64,000 nt of DNA from Enemella evansiae (GCA_017255395.1 JAFKDC010000004.1:186001-250000), one strand, 5' to 3'. Counted from the first letter of the stretch, positions 50,019-59,011 are shown. Notes: generated by a model not told the origin, from the sequence alone. Numbers and translations are program-made.

Positions 50019-51076
50019 AGCGCAACCGCCTCCACCAGCCGCGAGACTCGGACGTATTCGTCCGTGACATGCGGCTGGTCCACCTGTCCCGGCCCAAGGA
50101 TCATGACGGGAACCTGCATGGCCGGTTGCAGCACCGAGGCGTCGGTGAAGTAATTTACCGAAGGCCGCAGTTCCCTGTGCTCCGTGTGCTGCAGGACCAG
50201 GGCGCAGGCGCTGTCGAACCACGGGTCCGAGGGGTCGGTCCAGACCGCGGGCAGATCGAGAAGCGTCTCGATCCCGACCCCGGCATCGCATTGCGCGCGC
50301 ACCTCTTGCCGCAGCCGGTCATGGCCGAGCCCGGTGACCGACCGCAGGTCCAGCCCCAGACGGCAGCGGTCCGGCACCGAGTTGGTGTTGATCCCCGCGC
50401 GGATCGTGCCGATGTTGCAGGTCGCCCTGCCCATGTCCGGGTGGGCATGGTCCGGTTGCCACTGCGCCAGCCGTGCCAGAGTCGGCGCCATGGCGGCAAT
50501 GGCATTGCGCCCCAGTTCCGGCGTCGCGCCATGGGCGGTCACCCCCTCGGTGACCAGGTCCAGCCACAGCGCGCCCTTGTGCCCGGCGACCGGCTGGTTG
50601 TCCGTGGATTCGCCGACGATCATGCCGCGCGCGGGCGGCAGGGCCTTTGCCTCTGCCAGCCATCGCGCGCCCTCGCAGCCGGTCTCTTCGCCACTTGTCA
50701 GGATCACGCTGGCGGGGGCCGTCGTTTGCTGCGCGGCGGCGATGAAGGCCGCGACGCCGCCCTTCATGTCGCTGCTGCCGCGCCCGTACAGCCGGTCACC
50801 GACGATTTCGCCGCCAAGCGGCGGGTGGCTCCAGCGCGCCTGCCCCAGGGGGACGGTATCCAGATGGCCGCTGAAGCACAGGCCGGGCCGGTCTCCCCGG
50901 GTGGCGACAAGACCGGCCCGATCGGCGCCGTGATCGATCAGCCGACAGGCGAAACCGGCCTTCTCCAGCGCGGCGGCGCAGAACCGCATGCTGGCGGCTT
51001 CCTGCCCCGGCGGGTTCACCGTGTCGAATGCCAGAAGATGCCGGGTCAGGGCCGTCACGGATTCTGCTGTGGTCAT
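49988..51076 (-). CDS. M20-family deacylase (ArgE/DapE type)
   Basis: 362 aa. Metal-site residues His71, Asp73 (GHLDTVP), Asp103 (GRGSSDMKGG), and Glu130/Glu131 (TSGEETG) are intact, with a dimerisation domain inserted at about 175-280. Family members remove acyl groups from amino acids or, as in YlmB, formyl groups from pyrimidines. The ATG at 51076 has GGAAGG upstream; the frame to 51109 lacks this. A near copy of the LacI operator at 41851 lies 68 bp upstream, so it is probably co-regulated with the sugar ABC operon. It is convergent with the TenA-like gene. Confidence 0.88.
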   Translation of the reverse strand: MTTAESVTALTRHLLAFDTVNPPGQEAASMRFCAAALEKAGFACRLIDHGADRAGLVATRGDRPGLCFSGHLDTVPLGQARWSHPPLGGEIVGDRLYGRGSSDMKGGVAAFIAAAQQTTAPASVILTSGEETGCEGARWLAEAKALPPARGMIVGESTDNQPVAGHKGALWLDLVTEGVTAHGATPELGRNAIAAMAPTLARLAQWQPDHAHPDMGRATCNIGTIRAGINTNSVPDRCRLGLDLRSVTGLGHDRLRQEVRAQCDAGVGIETLLDLPAVWTDPSDPWFDSACALVLQHTEHRELRPSVNYFTDASVLQPAMQVPVMILGPGQVDQPHVTDEYVRVSRLVEAVALYAALIEAPV

Positions 51077-51143
51077 TCTGCGTGCCTTCCGGTCATGGAC
51101 GTCTTGCAACTGTCAGGGGCAGCCTAGACGCTGGAGCGCAGAG

Positions 51144-51157
51144 GTAAAGCGGTTTAC
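51144..51157. promoter_or_regulatory. Second copy of the LacI operator, upstream of the M20 deacylase
   Basis: GTAAA-GCGG-TTTAC matches the operator GTAAACCAGTTTAC at 41851 at 12 of 14 positions. It lies in the 180-bp region between the M20 gene and the end of the second LacI gene. Confidence 0.6.
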
Positions 51158-51256
51158 AAGCCGGATGCGCTCAATTTTGCCGCGCGTGTTGCGGATGCCG
51201 GATTCCTGAACGGACCGGGCCACAGGCGATGCCGGTCCTGTGGCCGCGAAGGGCGC

Positions 51257-52252
51257 TTATCGCCGGATCGACGCGCGCCAGATCAGGCGCGTCGGCAGGA
51301 CGACGCGCTGCGGTGTGCCGTCGGTCTCGGTGTCCAGACTTGCCACCGCCGCATCGGCGATGTCGTCGATCGGTTGCCGGAAGGTCGTCAGGGCGTAGGA
51401 TTCCCAGCCCGCCTGCGGAATGTCGTCGAAGCCGATCACCGAGACATCGCCCGGCACATCCAGACGCAGCCGCGTCCGTGCCGCATCCATCACCCCGCAG
51501 GCCAGCAGGTCGGTGGTGCAGAAGATGCCGTCGGGCGGGGCGGGGCGGGTCAGCAGGCGGGTGCCCAGATCCAGCCCGGTCTGGTAAGAGGTCTGCCCGG
51601 CTGCGGATTCGACGATCTCGACACCGGCGTCGGCCGCCGCCGCAGTGAACCCGAGGGCGCGATCTTCGAGGCTGGCGGTTCCGGCAAGCGAGTTGACGAG
51701 GGCGAGCCGCGTGCAACCGGCAGCCGTCAGCGCGGCGAAGGCCTGCCGCCCGGCGCCGGCATCGTCGACCCGGATCAGCAGCGAGCCGGGCCTTTCCTCG
51801 TCGCGGTTGATCAGCACAAGCCGCATGCTGTTCCGAAGGCAGGTCTCGGCCAGCGAACTGCCGGGCATGCCGGAGAGGACAATCGCGGCGTCGGTGCGAT
51901 AGGCGATGGCCTGCCGCAACGCCCGCGCCACGCTGTCGTCCGAGCGGTCTGTGTTGATCAGAAGCCCGACCTTGCCCGCCGCCTGAAGCCGGTCCGACAG
52001 GGCGGCCAGCAGGGCGGAACGATAGGGCGTGTTCAGCTCTGCACAGATCAGCGCCACCAGCCCGGTGCGCGCGGTGATCAGCCCCCGCGCGAGATGATTG
52101 ACCTGATAGCCCAGCGTCTCGGCGGCGGTCTCGATCTTCTGGCGCGTCTCCGGCGAGACCGAGGCGCCGGGCGTGAAGGCGCGCGAGACGGCGGTGCGGG
52201 AAACGCCTGCCAGTTCCGCCACATCGCGGGCGCTCACCTGCCGTTTTGTCAT
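51257..52252 (-). CDS. LacI-family repressor of the phosphosugar-type ABC operon
   Basis: 331 aa. HTH at residues 6-28 (SARDVAELAGVSRTAVSRAF) and effector domain (TGLVALICAELNTPYRSAL, and PGDVSVIGFDDIPQAGWESY). It is divergent from the ABC operon at 52403 and flanked by two 18-bp operators, at 52257 just ahead of its own start and at 52345 near the operon start; it should therefore repress both. The ATG at 52252 gives the family's standard N-terminus; the open frame further upstream crosses the operators. Confidence 0.93.
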   Translation of the reverse strand: MTKRQVSARDVAELAGVSRTAVSRAFTPGASVSPETRQKIETAAETLGYQVNHLARGLITARTGLVALICAELNTPYRSALLAALSDRLQAAGKVGLLINTDRSDDSVARALRQAIAYRTDAAIVLSGMPGSSLAETCLRNSMRLVLINRDEERPGSLLIRVDDAGAGRQAFAALTAAGCTRLALVNSLAGTASLEDRALGFTAAAADAGVEIVESAAGQTSYQTGLDLGTRLLTRPAPPDGIFCTTDLLACGVMDAARTRLRLDVPGDVSVIGFDDIPQAGWESYALTTFRQPIDDIADAAVASLDTETDGTPQRVVLPTRLIWRASIRR

Positions 52253-52256
52253 GGTG

Positions 52257-52274
52257 TTTGCATTCCTGTGCAAC
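52257..52274. promoter_or_regulatory. LacI operator O1 of the phosphosugar-type ABC module
   Basis: TTTGCATTCCTGTGCAAC shares 14 of 18 positions with the perfect palindrome at 52345. It abuts the LacI start codon. Confidence 0.65.
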
Positions 52275-52344
52275 GGCGATCCTGCCCGAAGATAATCTAC
52301 TTGTAAGAAGTTTTGTTGACAACTCGGGCTTCGAAACGCAGTCT

Positions 52345-52362
52345 TTTGCACAGCTGTGCAAA
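52345..52362. promoter_or_regulatory. LacI operator O2, perfect 18-bp palindrome
   Basis: TTTGCACAGCTGTGCAAA is perfectly symmetrical. It lies 41 bp upstream of the binding-protein start and 71 bp from operator O1 end to start, a spacing compatible with looping. Confidence 0.8.
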
Positions 52363-52402
52363 GCAGCACCCAGGCGACAGGCCGGGAACAAGGGAGGATG
52401 AC

Positions 52403-53428
52403 ATGACTACTTTGAAGGGCGCGCTGCTGGGCGGCGCGGCGGCGATGGTTGCCACGGGCGCAGCTGCGGAAGAACTGAACCTGATCTGCTCGGCGGATGT
52501 GGTGATCTGCGAGAAGCTGGTCACCGAATTCGAGGCCAGCCACTCCGACATCGACGTCAACATGGTGCGGCTGTCCTCGGGCGAGGCCTATGCCAAGGTG
52601 CGGGCCGAGGCGCGCAACCCGCAGACCGATCTGTGGTGGGGCGGCACCGGAGATCCGCATCTTCAGGCCGCGCAGGACGGGCTGTCGGCAGAGTACAAAT
52701 CCCCCATGCTGGAGCAGCTGGCGGACTGGGCGCAGGGGCAGGCGGAGACCTCGGGCTTCAAGACCGTCGGCGTCTACTCGGGCGCCCTGGGTTGGGGGTT
52801 CAACAAGGAGATCTTCGAGAAGAAGGGCATCGCGGCACCGCAGTGCTGGTCCGACCTTCTGGATCCCGCGCTGAAGGGCGAGATCCAGATCGCCGACCCG
52901 AATTCTTCCGGCACCGCCTATACCGCGCTGGCGACCCTTGTGCAGATCATGGGCGAGGACGAAGCCTTCGATTTCCTCAAGAAGATGCACGCCAATGTTT
53001 CGCAGTACACCAAGTCCGGCAGCGCGCCTGTGAAGGCCGCCGCACGGGGCGAGACCGGCCTTGGCATCGTGTTCCAGCATGACGCGGTGTCACAGGCGGT
53101 CGAGGGCTTCCCGATCGAGGTCGGCTCTCCCTGCGAGGGCACGGGCTATGAAATCGGCTCGATGTCGCTGATCGAGGGCGCGCAGAACCCGGATGAGGCC
53201 AAGGCCTTCTACGACTGGGTGCTGACCGCCGAGGTCCAGAACATGATGCCGGACGCCGGGTCTTTCCAGCTGCCGTCGAACGCCTCGGCCACGCCGCCCA
53301 AGGAGGCACCGGACCTGTCGAAAATCAACCTGATCGACTACGACTTTGCCGAGTACGGCAGTGCCGAGCGTCGCAAGGAACTGCTGGCCCGCTGGGACAG
53401 CGAAGTCGGCAGCCTGCCGCTGCAGTAA
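52403..53428 (+). CDS. ABC solute-binding protein of the Fe3+/sugar-phosphate/phosphonate type
   Basis: 341 aa. Signal peptide (about residues 1-22). The mature protein is a family 1/6-like extracellular binding protein (LNLICSADVVICEKLVTEFE, NPQTDLWWGGTGDPHLQA, and SGTAYTALATL). FbpA-type iron proteins bind Fe3+ with an adjacent Tyr pair; no YY pair is present here. Relatives such as AfuA bind sugar phosphates, and others 2-aminoethylphosphonate, so a phosphorylated ligand is more likely than iron. GGGAGG precedes the ATG. Confidence 0.85.
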   Translation: MTTLKGALLGGAAAMVATGAAAEELNLICSADVVICEKLVTEFEASHSDIDVNMVRLSSGEAYAKVRAEARNPQTDLWWGGTGDPHLQAAQDGLSAEYKSPMLEQLADWAQGQAETSGFKTVGVYSGALGWGFNKEIFEKKGIAAPQCWSDLLDPALKGEIQIADPNSSGTAYTALATLVQIMGEDEAFDFLKKMHANVSQYTKSGSAPVKAAARGETGLGIVFQHDAVSQAVEGFPIEVGSPCEGTGYEIGSMSLIEGAQNPDEAKAFYDWVLTAEVQNMMPDAGSFQLPSNASATPPKEAPDLSKINLIDYDFAEYGSAERRKELLARWDSEVGSLPLQ

Positions 53429-53437
53429 CCTGTCGCG

Positions 53438-55708
53438 ATGACATCAGGCGATGCGCCCCGGCAGCGGGGCGCATCCCGACCACTTCAGCCGGACATCGAC
53501 ATGAACACAGACAACCGCAGGCTCGACATGGCCTTGGCGGCCGGGCTTTTCGCAATCGTGGCCCTGCCGTGGTACCGGGTGCGTCAGGGCTTCTTCAGCT
53601 TTGACTGGCTGGGCGATTTCGCAAGCTCGGACAAGCTGTGGCCGGGGCTGGCGCAGGCCGCAACGGGGCGCTGGCAACTGTGGCCGTTGCTGGTTCTGCT
53701 GGTCGTGGCGGTTGCCCTGCGTGTCCGGCAGGCGCCGGGGAACGCGCGGGGCAGGGCACTGGTGGCCACGGGCGTCGCGGGGCTGACCTGGATGCTGATC
53801 GAGGGGCTGTCCATCGGGCTGCGCGGCTGGAACTGGGGCCTGCTGGAAGCGGCGTTTGGCGATGTCGCCGGGCAGCAGGCCTTCGGCGCCGGGGCCGTGG
53901 CCCTTGGCACGGTCTTCGCCCTGCTGGTGGCCTTCGGCGCGGCAGAGCGCGGCGCGCTCAAGGGCGATGCCTTTGTCCTGTCGGCGATCATGCTTCTGGT
54001 CCTGCTGGTCGGCGTTTTCGTCTTCTACCCGCTGGCGTCGATGTTCACCGGAGCCTTTCAGGATTTCGACGGTTCCTTCACCACCGAGGGCGTGCGCAAC
54101 AATATCTTCGACCCGAAGATCTGGTCGCTGGCCTGCCTCGCGGGCGGCAATTGCGGTGTGGCGTGGCGGACCTTCTTCCTTGCCCTCTGCACCGCCACCG
54201 GCACCACCCTGCTTGGGCTGGTCTTCGCGCTGGTCGCGACGCGCACGGGCTTTCGGTTCAAGAAATCCCTGCGCCTGCTGACGGTGCTGCCGATCATCAC
54301 CCCGCCTTTCGTGGTAGGGCTGGCCCTGACCATGCTGCTGGGGCGACAGGGCACGCTGACGCAATGGATCGAGCTGGCGACGGGCTACGAGCTGGGCCGC
54401 TGGCTGTATGGGCTGACGGGGATCTGGATCGCGCAGATGCTGTCCTTCACGCCCATCGCCTTCCTCGTGCTGATCGGCGTGGTCGAGGGGATTTCGCCCT
54501 CGATGGAAGAAGCCTCGCAGACGCTGCGCTCGGACCGCTGGCGCACCTTCCGCAAGGTGACGCTGCCGCTGATGGCGCCGGGGCTGGCGAATGCCTTCCT
54601 GATCGGCTTCATTGAATCCATGGCCGATTTCGGCAACCCGCTTGTGCTGGGCGGGTCGGGCGGCGTGCTGTCGACAGAGATCTTCTTTGCGGTGGTCGGC
54701 GCGCAGAACGATCCGGCGCGCGCGGCGGTCCTTGCCTCGGTGCTGCTGATCTTTACCCTCAGCGCCTTTCTGGCGCAGCGGTTCTGGCTGTCGGGGCGCA
54801 ACTTCGCCACGGTGACGGGCAAGGGCGACGGCGGGCGGCACGCATCCCTGCCGCGCCGGGTGGCGTGGCCGGTCATCGCCGTCGCCGTGGGCTGGGCGCT
54901 GTTCACGATCACGGTCTATGCCATGATCCTCTTTGGCGGCTTCGTGAAGACATGGGGGCTGGATCACTCGCTGACGCTGGATCACTACATCCGCGCCTTC
55001 GGCGTGACGATCTCGGACGGCTGGCACTGGACCGGCGTCGCCTGGAACAGCTTCTGGACGACGATGGAGATCGCGCTGATCGCAGCCCCCCTGACCGCAG
55101 CCGTCGGCCTGCTGACGGCCTGGCTGATCGTGCGGCAGAGGTTCCCGGGGCGCGCCGCCTTCGAGTTCGCGCTGATGATGAGCTTTGCCATTCCCGGCAC
55201 GGTGATCGGGATCAGCTACATCATGGCCTTCAACCTGCCGCCCATGCAGATGACGGGGACGGCGGCGATCCTGATCGCCTGCTTCGTCTTCCGCAATATG
55301 CCGGTGGGGGTGCGCGGCGGCGTGGCGGCCATGGCGCAGCTGGACAGCTCGCTGGACGAGGCCTCGCTGACGCTGGGGGCGGGATCGGGGCGGACCATGC
55401 GCAAGGTGATCCTGCCGCTGATGCGGCCCGCGATCCTTGCCGCGCTGGTCTACAGCTTCGTGCGGGCGATCACCTCTATCAGCGCGGTGATCTTTCTGGT
55501 CAGCGCAAAGTACAACATGGCGACGGCCTATATCGTGGGCCTTGTCGAGAACGGCGAATACGGGATCGCCATCGCCTATTCCTCTGTCCTGATCGTGGTG
55601 ATGATCACCGTCATCGGCGGCTTCCAGTTGCTGGTCGGAGAGCGCCGGATCGGGCGGCGGGAAGTGAAACAGAAGGCCAAGGCCGCAACACGGGAAGTAT
55701 CCGCATGA
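53438..55708 (+). CDS. Fused ABC permease (two BPD_transp domains) of the Fe3+/sugar-phosphate type
   Basis: 756 aa, about 12-14 membrane segments in two halves, each with an EAA loop (SPSMEEASQTLRSDRWRTFRKVTLPLMAPG and DEASLTLGAGSGRTMRKVILPLMRP). Such fused permeases are typical of the FbpB/AfuB group. The start is uncertain: ATG 53438 lacks a ribosome site, while ATG 53501 would give MNTDNRRLDMALAAG. Its TGA overlaps the ATPase ATG (ATGA). Confidence 0.9.
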   Translation: MTSGDAPRQRGASRPLQPDIDMNTDNRRLDMALAAGLFAIVALPWYRVRQGFFSFDWLGDFASSDKLWPGLAQAATGRWQLWPLLVLLVVAVALRVRQAPGNARGRALVATGVAGLTWMLIEGLSIGLRGWNWGLLEAAFGDVAGQQAFGAGAVALGTVFALLVAFGAAERGALKGDAFVLSAIMLLVLLVGVFVFYPLASMFTGAFQDFDGSFTTEGVRNNIFDPKIWSLACLAGGNCGVAWRTFFLALCTATGTTLLGLVFALVATRTGFRFKKSLRLLTVLPIITPPFVVGLALTMLLGRQGTLTQWIELATGYELGRWLYGLTGIWIAQMLSFTPIAFLVLIGVVEGISPSMEEASQTLRSDRWRTFRKVTLPLMAPGLANAFLIGFIESMADFGNPLVLGGSGGVLSTEIFFAVVGAQNDPARAAVLASVLLIFTLSAFLAQRFWLSGRNFATVTGKGDGGRHASLPRRVAWPVIAVAVGWALFTITVYAMILFGGFVKTWGLDHSLTLDHYIRAFGVTISDGWHWTGVAWNSFWTTMEIALIAAPLTAAVGLLTAWLIVRQRFPGRAAFEFALMMSFAIPGTVIGISYIMAFNLPPMQMTGTAAILIACFVFRNMPVGVRGGVAAMAQLDSSLDEASLTLGAGSGRTMRKVILPLMRPAILAALVYSFVRAITSISAVIFLVSAKYNMATAYIVGLVENGEYGIAIAYSSVLIVVMITVIGGFQLLVGERRIGRREVKQKAKAATREVSA

Positions 55709-56772
55709 AGACGAGAGGCGCGGTCGAGTTCCGCAACGTGGTCAAGAGGTTCGGACAGTTCACGGCGATCCCGGACCTGTCGCTGTCGATCCAGCCGGGC
55801 GAGCTGGTGACGCTGCTGGGGCCGTCGGGCTGTGGCAAGACGACGACGCTGCGGATGCTGGCGGGGCTGGAAAGCCCTTCGGCGGGCAGCATCCTGATCG
55901 GCGGGCAGGACGTGACCCGCCTGCCGGCGGATCGGCGCGACGTTTCCATGGTGTTCCAGAGCTATGCCCTGTTCCCGCATATGACCGTGGCGCAGAACGT
56001 GGCCTACGGGCTTGAGGCGGGCGGCATGAAACCCGCCGAGGCGAAGGACCGCGCGGCAGAGGGCCTGTCGCAGGTGGGCCTTGACGGGCTGGGCGCACGG
56101 CTGCCCGCCGAACTGTCCGGGGGCCAGCAACAGCGGGTCGCGGTGGCCCGCGCGCTGGTTCTGGAGCCGCAGGTGCTGCTGCTGGACGAGCCGCTGTCGA
56201 ACCTTGACGCGCGGTTGCGGCGGCGCGTGCGGACGGAAATCCGCGAGTTGCAGCAAAGGCTTGGCTTCACCGCCGTCTATGTCACCCACGATCAGGAAGA
56301 GGCGCTGGCGGTCTCGGACCGGATCGTGGTGATGAAGGGCGGCGTGGTGGCCCAGGTGGGTTCCCCGCGCGAGCTGTACGAGGCCCCGGCCTCGGAGTTC
56401 ATCGCGGATTTCATCGGCGAGGCGAACGTGGTAGACGGGACGGTCCTGTCGGTCGATGGCCATGAGGCGCAGGTCGACCTAGGCGGGGCGGTGATCGGAT
56501 TGCCCGCCCGCGACCTGTCGCCGGGACCGGCCCGGCTGGCGATGCGCTCGAACGCGGCGCGGGTGCGCGCGGCGGGGCCGGGTATGCCGGGCGTGCCGGG
56601 CACGGTGGCCTCTTCGGCCTATCTTGGCGATCACGTCGAATACGAGATCGACGGGCCGCTTGGCCGGATCTTCGTCGTCGATGACGAAAGCGATACGCCC
56701 TTGCCGGTGGGCACGCCGGTTTCGCTGGACCTGCGCCCGCGCGGTCTTGCCCTGATCCCCGGAGCGGCATGA
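55705..56772 (+). CDS. ABC ATPase of the Fe3+/sugar-phosphate importer
   Basis: 355 aa. Walker A GPSGCGKTT (about 39-47), MVFQSYALFPHMT, signature LSGGQQQR, Walker B LLLDEPLSNLDARLR and THDQEEAL H-loop, followed by a TOBE regulatory domain (about 240-350). It is coupled to the permease (ATGA) and to the phosphatase gene (ATGATG). Confidence 0.94.
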   Translation: MKTRGAVEFRNVVKRFGQFTAIPDLSLSIQPGELVTLLGPSGCGKTTTLRMLAGLESPSAGSILIGGQDVTRLPADRRDVSMVFQSYALFPHMTVAQNVAYGLEAGGMKPAEAKDRAAEGLSQVGLDGLGARLPAELSGGQQQRVAVARALVLEPQVLLLDEPLSNLDARLRRRVRTEIRELQQRLGFTAVYVTHDQEEALAVSDRIVVMKGGVVAQVGSPRELYEAPASEFIADFIGEANVVDGTVLSVDGHEAQVDLGGAVIGLPARDLSPGPARLAMRSNAARVRAAGPGMPGVPGTVASSAYLGDHVEYEIDGPLGRIFVVDDESDTPLPVGTPVSLDLRPRGLALIPGAA

Positions 56773-57563
56773 TGCTGGCACATCGTCTGGAAACGGCGGA
56801 GCGTATTGCACGCGAGGCGGGCGCACTGGCGCTGGATTACTTCAACCGCCGCGACGCGCTGGTGATCGAGCAGAAGCGGCACGTGACCGACCTTGTCTCG
56901 GAAGCGGATCGCAACGTCGAAACGCTGATCCGCGAGGCCCTGTCCCGGGCCTTTCCCGAGGATGCCCAGCTGGGCGAGGAACACGGGCTGTCGGAGGGCA
57001 CCTCGGGGTTCACTTGGGTGATCGACCCGATCGACGGCACGGCGCCTTACCTGAACGGCCTGCCGGGCTGGTGCGTTTCCATCGGCGGGATGGATGCCGA
57101 GGGGCCGGCGCTGGGGGTGATCGTCGCGCCGGTGCTGGGCGAGGTCTTCGTCGCGGCGCGCGGTCTGGGGGCGCGGATGAACGGCGCGCCCATGCGGGTG
57201 ACGGACGGCGACCTGCGGTCCGGCTTGCTGGGGGTGGGCGCCAACGACCGCGTGGCTTCTGACAGGGTGGGACAGATGCTTGCCGACCTCATGGAGGCGG
57301 GATCGAGCTGGACCCGCTACGGATCCGGCGCGCTGATGCTGGCCTGGGTCGCGGCGGGGCGGCTGGTCGGCTATGCAGAGCCGCGCATGTCCGCCTGGGA
57401 CTGCATGGCGGCCTACGCGATGATCCTCGAAGCCGGGGGCCGGGTGCTGCCCTTCCCGACGGGGTCCGCATTCACCCAGCCGCACCCGGTGATGGGCGCC
57501 GGGCCTGCGACCTTCGACGAGCTGTCCGGTCTTTGCGCCTTCGGGACCTCCGGGGACTGGTAG
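56769..57563 (+). CDS. Inositol-monophosphatase-family phosphatase
   Basis: 264 aa. Metal-binding motifs Glu70-Glu71 (GEEHG), Asp86-P-I-Asp89-G-T, and the late WD (SAWDCMAAY) are all present, so it should be an active Mg2+-dependent phosphatase of the IMPase/FBPase superfamily. It could act on a sugar phosphate, inositol phosphate, histidinol phosphate or PAP. It starts inside the ATPase stop, which ties dephosphorylation to import. Confidence 0.9.
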   Translation: MMLAHRLETAERIAREAGALALDYFNRRDALVIEQKRHVTDLVSEADRNVETLIREALSRAFPEDAQLGEEHGLSEGTSGFTWVIDPIDGTAPYLNGLPGWCVSIGGMDAEGPALGVIVAPVLGEVFVAARGLGARMNGAPMRVTDGDLRSGLLGVGANDRVASDRVGQMLADLMEAGSSWTRYGSGALMLAWVAAGRLVGYAEPRMSAWDCMAAYAMILEAGGRVLPFPTGSAFTQPHPVMGAGPATFDELSGLCAFGTSGDW

Positions 57564-57712
57564 CCTGACGGCCCGTCGCACGGGGCAGGGACGCGGAGGA
57601 GGCGCGAGGCACATTATTACGATATGCTTATTAATCTGAAAGTTTATTTAATTTGCGGAAATAGTGGGTCTTGCCTAGGGTTCCCGAAATAGTCAAACAT
57701 AAGGACAGCACC

Positions 57713-59011
57713 ATGGGCACCGTCGGCGATCAGCTTTCATTTCTGGCAGCGAACCGTGAGCGACCGGTCCTGCTTGTGGGCGCCCGGATCACGGGTGCGG
57801 TCGACGGGGCGGAACAGGTCGATATCCTGATCGGCACCGATGGCCGGATTGCGGCTGTGGGCTCCGATCTGGCGCCGCAGCCGGATGCGGTGCGCGTCGA
57901 CGTCTCCGGGATGCTGATCTCGCCGGGCTTCGTCGACATGCACCAGCATCTGGACAAGACGGGCGTGCTGCGCTTCACCCCCAACCCCTCGGGTACGCTG
58001 CAGGGCGCGCGCGAGGCCTTTGCCGCATATGCCCGCACAGCCGGTCCCGAGGATATCACCCTTCGCGCGTCGCGGACCATGGCCCGCTGCCTGTCGCGCG
58101 GCACAACCGCGATCCGCAGCCATGTCAATGTCGACAAGGATGCGGGGTTCAACGGGATCGAGGCGCTGGCCCGGTTGCGCGAGGCCTGGGCCGACCGGAT
58201 GACGCTACAGCTGGTGGCCTTCATGACCCCGCATCCGGGTCAGGATCTGGACTGGCTGACAGAGAATGTCGATCAGGCTGTCGGCTTCGCCGACGCGGTG
58301 GGCGGCACCCCGGCGGTCAGCGAGGACCCGGGGCGCTACATGGACATCCTGTTCGAGGCCGCTGTCCGGGCCGGAAAGCCGATCGATCTACATCTGGACG
58401 AACATCTGGACCCCGGCAACCTGAACATGCATGCGGCGCTCGACCGGGTCGAGCGGTATGGTATGCAGGGCCGTACGGTCTTCAGCCACGTCTCGGTCCT
58501 GAGCGCCCTCGAACCCGAGGCCGCGCGCACCATCATGGAGCGGATGATCGAGCTGGATGTGGGGGCCGTGACGCTTCCGGCTGCCAATCTCTATCTTCAG
58601 GCCCGCGACCGCACAAAACTGCCGCCGCGCGGCCTGACCCGGGTGGCCGAGCTGCTGCGCGGCGGCGCCAGGATCGCCACCGCCTCGGACAATATCCAGG
58701 ATCCCTTTGTGCCGACCGGCACCGGTGACATGCTGGAAATCGCGCGCTGGACGCTGCTGGCGGGCAACCTGATGGCCGACGAGCTGCGCGACGTGCACCG
58801 GATGGTCACTGACATTCCTGCCGGACTGATGGGGCTGGGCGAGGATTACGGCATCCGCCCCGGGGCCTGGGCCGACCTGGTGCTGACCGATTGCGAGGAT
58901 ACCGATACGCTGGTCGCTGGGGGGCCGATGCAGGCGCGGGTGCTGGCGCGCGGTCGGCTGGTGTCGGAAACCGCGACGGTGCTGCCCCGGGCGCTGGCGG
59001 AATCCGCCTGA
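57713..59011 (+). CDS. Cytosine-deaminase-like amidohydrolase
   Basis: 432 aa. Amidohydrolase barrel with His77 and His79 (MHQHLDK), HLDEHLDPG, SHVSVL and the late ATASDNIQDPF metal/catalytic Asp segment, the order seen in CodA. It would hydrolyse an amino or amide group of a cyclic compound. AAGGA is 8 bp upstream of the ATG. It is followed by a LysR gene and, further on, by a molybdenum hydroxylase, which together suggest N-heterocycle breakdown. The upstream 150 bp are AT-rich and hold ATATGCTTAT (57622-57631), an element repeated upstream of the GntR gene at 60281. Confidence 0.87.
   Translation: MGTVGDQLSFLAANRERPVLLVGARITGAVDGAEQVDILIGTDGRIAAVGSDLAPQPDAVRVDVSGMLISPGFVDMHQHLDKTGVLRFTPNPSGTLQGAREAFAAYARTAGPEDITLRASRTMARCLSRGTTAIRSHVNVDKDAGFNGIEALARLREAWADRMTLQLVAFMTPHPGQDLDWLTENVDQAVGFADAVGGTPAVSEDPGRYMDILFEAAVRAGKPIDLHLDEHLDPGNLNMHAALDRVERYGMQGRTVFSHVSVLSALEPEAARTIMERMIELDVGAVTLPAANLYLQARDRTKLPPRGLTRVAELLRGGARIATASDNIQDPFVPTGTGDMLEIARWTLLAGNLMADELRDVHRMVTDIPAGLMGLGEDYGIRPGAWADLVLTDCEDTDTLVAGGPMQARVLARGRLVSETATVLPRALAESA

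Noticed and set aside
52403-56772. A straightforward iron(III) ABC importer
   Set aside because: The family resemblance is real, but no adjacent Tyr pair is found and the coupled phosphatase fits a phosphorylated ligand better.
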